From: Tachypleus tridentatus | Taxonomy: Eukaryota > Arthropoda > Merostomata > Xiphosura > Limulidae | Length of the DNA stretch: 64,000 nt | Direction: 5' to 3' | NCBI RefSeq assembly: GCF_004210375.1 | Contig: NC_134833.1 | Coordinates: forward strand, 144,452,127-144,516,126 | Shown: one piece after another, positions 62,080 through 64,000 of the stretch | Numbering within the stretch: the first letter of the stretch is position 1 | Layout of the letters: each line of letters starts with the position of its first letter | Notes under the pieces: model-generated | Told to the model about the DNA's origin: nothing | What the model saw: the letters and a program-made list of their open reading frames with translations, nothing else | Databases searched by the model: none | Position numbers and translations under genes: made by a program

Positions 62080-62310
62080 TTTCAATAATAATGAGTTTTC
62101 AAATTATGCAAACACGCTTTGAACAAAATTAAGCTTTTAAACATTGTAGATATGGTATCAGTAACAAATAGTTTTCAATTTTTGAAACCATAGTGTCAGT
62201 GATACTCATATTTAAACTTTGCATACTTGATTTTACTAACACTCAGGTTTCAAACTGTGTACAGTAAGTATAGTATAAATAATAACCAGTTTTTAACTTT
62301 GGAGACATGT
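62080..62310. repeat. Degenerate ~40-55 bp tandem repeat (copy 6 module)
   Basis: Same array as 18660-18925. Confidence 0.55.
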
Positions 62311-62649
62311 TAGGCTTATTATAGTAAAATCAGGCTTTAAATACGTATAGCTCAGTGCAACAAAGAATTACGTTGCTTTATGGTCACTTAACACACAAAA
62401 ACTAGTAAAATAGTAAAATACAAAATTGGAAAAACAAAAAAGGATTCCAAGCATATACTTAAGGTTTAGTGTAGGTTCAATATGGTGTAATATTCCAAGA
62501 AAGAATTTCGATAGGCATTGTAATTTTAAATAGTGTTTCTTCACGCTGTAAATATTATTCGTACTTTATCCTTGAAAAAACAATTACACTTAAGCTATGT
62601 ATTAGTGTTTTCTGGGTGTATATTTTCTATTTGTGAAATATATATATAC

Positions 62650-63440
62650 TTAGGTTTGCACAAAATTCAAAAAGAAAGAAACAAATTATTTTTACCTACA
62701 TGCATAATGTTAGTTTTATTATGATTACAACCAATGTTTCATTTATTTGCTCATCTCAATAAATGATCTAAACTATTTTTCACACCATCAATATCCTCTT
62801 CAAAGCTAGCAATACCCAAAACTTTGACATCATTAACAAATTCAGGTAATATTTTTATTTCATCAACATTCTTTCTTGTACCTCATTAAGGTAAATGAAA
62901 AACAGGAATAATTTTAAGACTGACATTCATCCAGTTTAACAAAACACCATTCTAATAACACTCTTTCACCCAGACACTCTTCTGTCCAATTAGTTTACTT
63001 ATCAGCCATATCTAACGAAATAAATTTTTTACAAGCCTTTTATGTTTCACCTTGTCAAATGCTTTCTGAAAATCCAGATACACCAAATCTACATCCTTAC
63101 CCTCATCCACCTTAGCAGCAACGTTTAAAAAGAATGTGTGAAAGTTTGGAACACGAGATTTTCTCTCAGTGAAAAAATTTATACTCTCTAATAACATTCT
63201 AAAGTTTATAACATGTTTTATTACAATTTTTTAGCCAGTCGTTTCCTGGTACACCTTTCTTATGTCCTATTTGACCAACGTTCCTGGTATTCAATAATAT
63301 TATAAAAGTCTCGTGTTACCAGTCAATTCACAATTCTAATATTTGTGATGCTTTTCTTTAATTTTATTTCACATATCCTGTGTTAACCAACCTGGTGTGT
63401 TACTTGCAGCTGTACTTATCTTTCTATAAATAAAATATAT
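62650..63440 (-). mobile_element. CR1/L2-like retrotransposon remnant, copy 6 module
   Basis: On the minus strand it has FTERKSRVPNFHTFF and then VDLVYLDFQKAFDKVKHKRL at about 63020-63180, the best preserved RT block of the family in the window. Further RT blocks follow at lower coordinates. Relative to 19255-21030, the post-RT part, the 3' end and almost all of the inserted SINE are missing (62645 joins to the last 30 bases of the SINE tail). Confidence 0.87.
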
Positions 63441-64000
63441 AAACACGATTTAAAGAATGTAAGGTAAGTTGAGCTAAAGTTGGCAAGGTAAGTCCATCTG
63501 GTTGCTCTCCCTCAACACAGCAGTTCTAGAATAGAAATGGTTGTGCCTGAACTGTAGAGGTTTTAAAGACAAGAAATGCAATATGGCTTTTTGTTTTAAA
63601 ATGATGTATTGCATTTATAATAAGACATAGAAAGAAGTCCAATAAACAAGATATTTTTTAAAAGTTCTCTTCGTTTCATACACACGTATTTAATTTCCAC
63701 AATCTGTCTAAATACGTAACGTATCATCATTAGTTGTTAACTTTCTTTGACGCCATAAAAATGACTGAGTTTAATATTTATATGGAAAAAGTTGATAGTC
63801 CACAGTGAATTATAGTTTATTTTATTTTTAATTATTGATAAATGAAAGTGTTTATCTGAGAAAAAAACATCTCTAACAGCATCATTGTATACCATAATCT
63901 AATGTATTATACTTGTCTGACATCAATAACTAAAACAAAAGGTCCATGTCATATTTTTATTTAATGGTACTTTTGGGAATCAGCATGAAAATTAACAAAA
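63441..64000. other. Non-coding DNA to the window end
   Basis: Collinear with 21030-21620. No element or gene recognised. Confidence 0.6.

Overview
This is animal nuclear DNA, not a bacterial or phage segment. It is strongly AT-rich and intron-scale spaced, holds almost no long open reading frames, and is full of decayed eukaryotic mobile elements: tRNA-derived SINEs, non-LTR retrotransposons, a Penelope-like element and a hAT transposon. The only cellular gene family visible encodes a SLC35G1-like (EamA/DMT superfamily) membrane transporter. The SINE and element mix suggests an arthropod, perhaps a chelicerate such as a horseshoe crab. That assignment is an impression, not something the sequence proves.

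Layout. Positions 1-2096 are a satellite of 49-bp monomers with higher-order structure. Positions 2545-4295 are a non-LTR retrotransposon remnant broken by a SINE that is itself broken by a second SINE. The rest is built from one duplicated module: 3' flank, transporter gene, 5' flank. Six gene copies alternate in orientation: copy 1 (-) 7531-8722, copy 2 (+) 15754-16795, copy 3 (-) 25811-26734, copy 4 (+) 34660-35711, copy 5 (-) 44353-45274 and copy 6 (+) 59097-60014. Copies 1 and 2 are the outer parts of a head-to-head inverted repeat whose left arm later took in a complete 2.38-kb hAT element. Only copy 3 is open from start to stop (307 codons). The other five carry stops, frameshifts or SINE insertions.

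A tandem duplication of about 18.7-18.9 kb spans 15520-34424 (unit A) and 34425-53120 (unit B). Each unit holds a (+) copy, a CR1/L2-like retrotransposon remnant, a (-) copy, a Penelope-like element, an RNase H-bearing retrotransposon remnant and a 40-bp minisatellite. The two units differ by separate deletions, SINE content and minisatellite copy number. To the right, 52147-53075 and 55030-55963 form a second inverted repeat. Copy 6 lies beside a spacer segment inverted relative to the copy 1/2 arrangement, and the 5' and 3' flanks of a plus-strand module meet at about 53500 with no gene between them.

I found no rRNA, functional tRNA, CRISPR array, operon or defence system. The interest is structural: a dispersing inverted and tandem duplicon around one surviving transporter ORF, with transposon insertions and shared disabling mutations that let the order of events be read.
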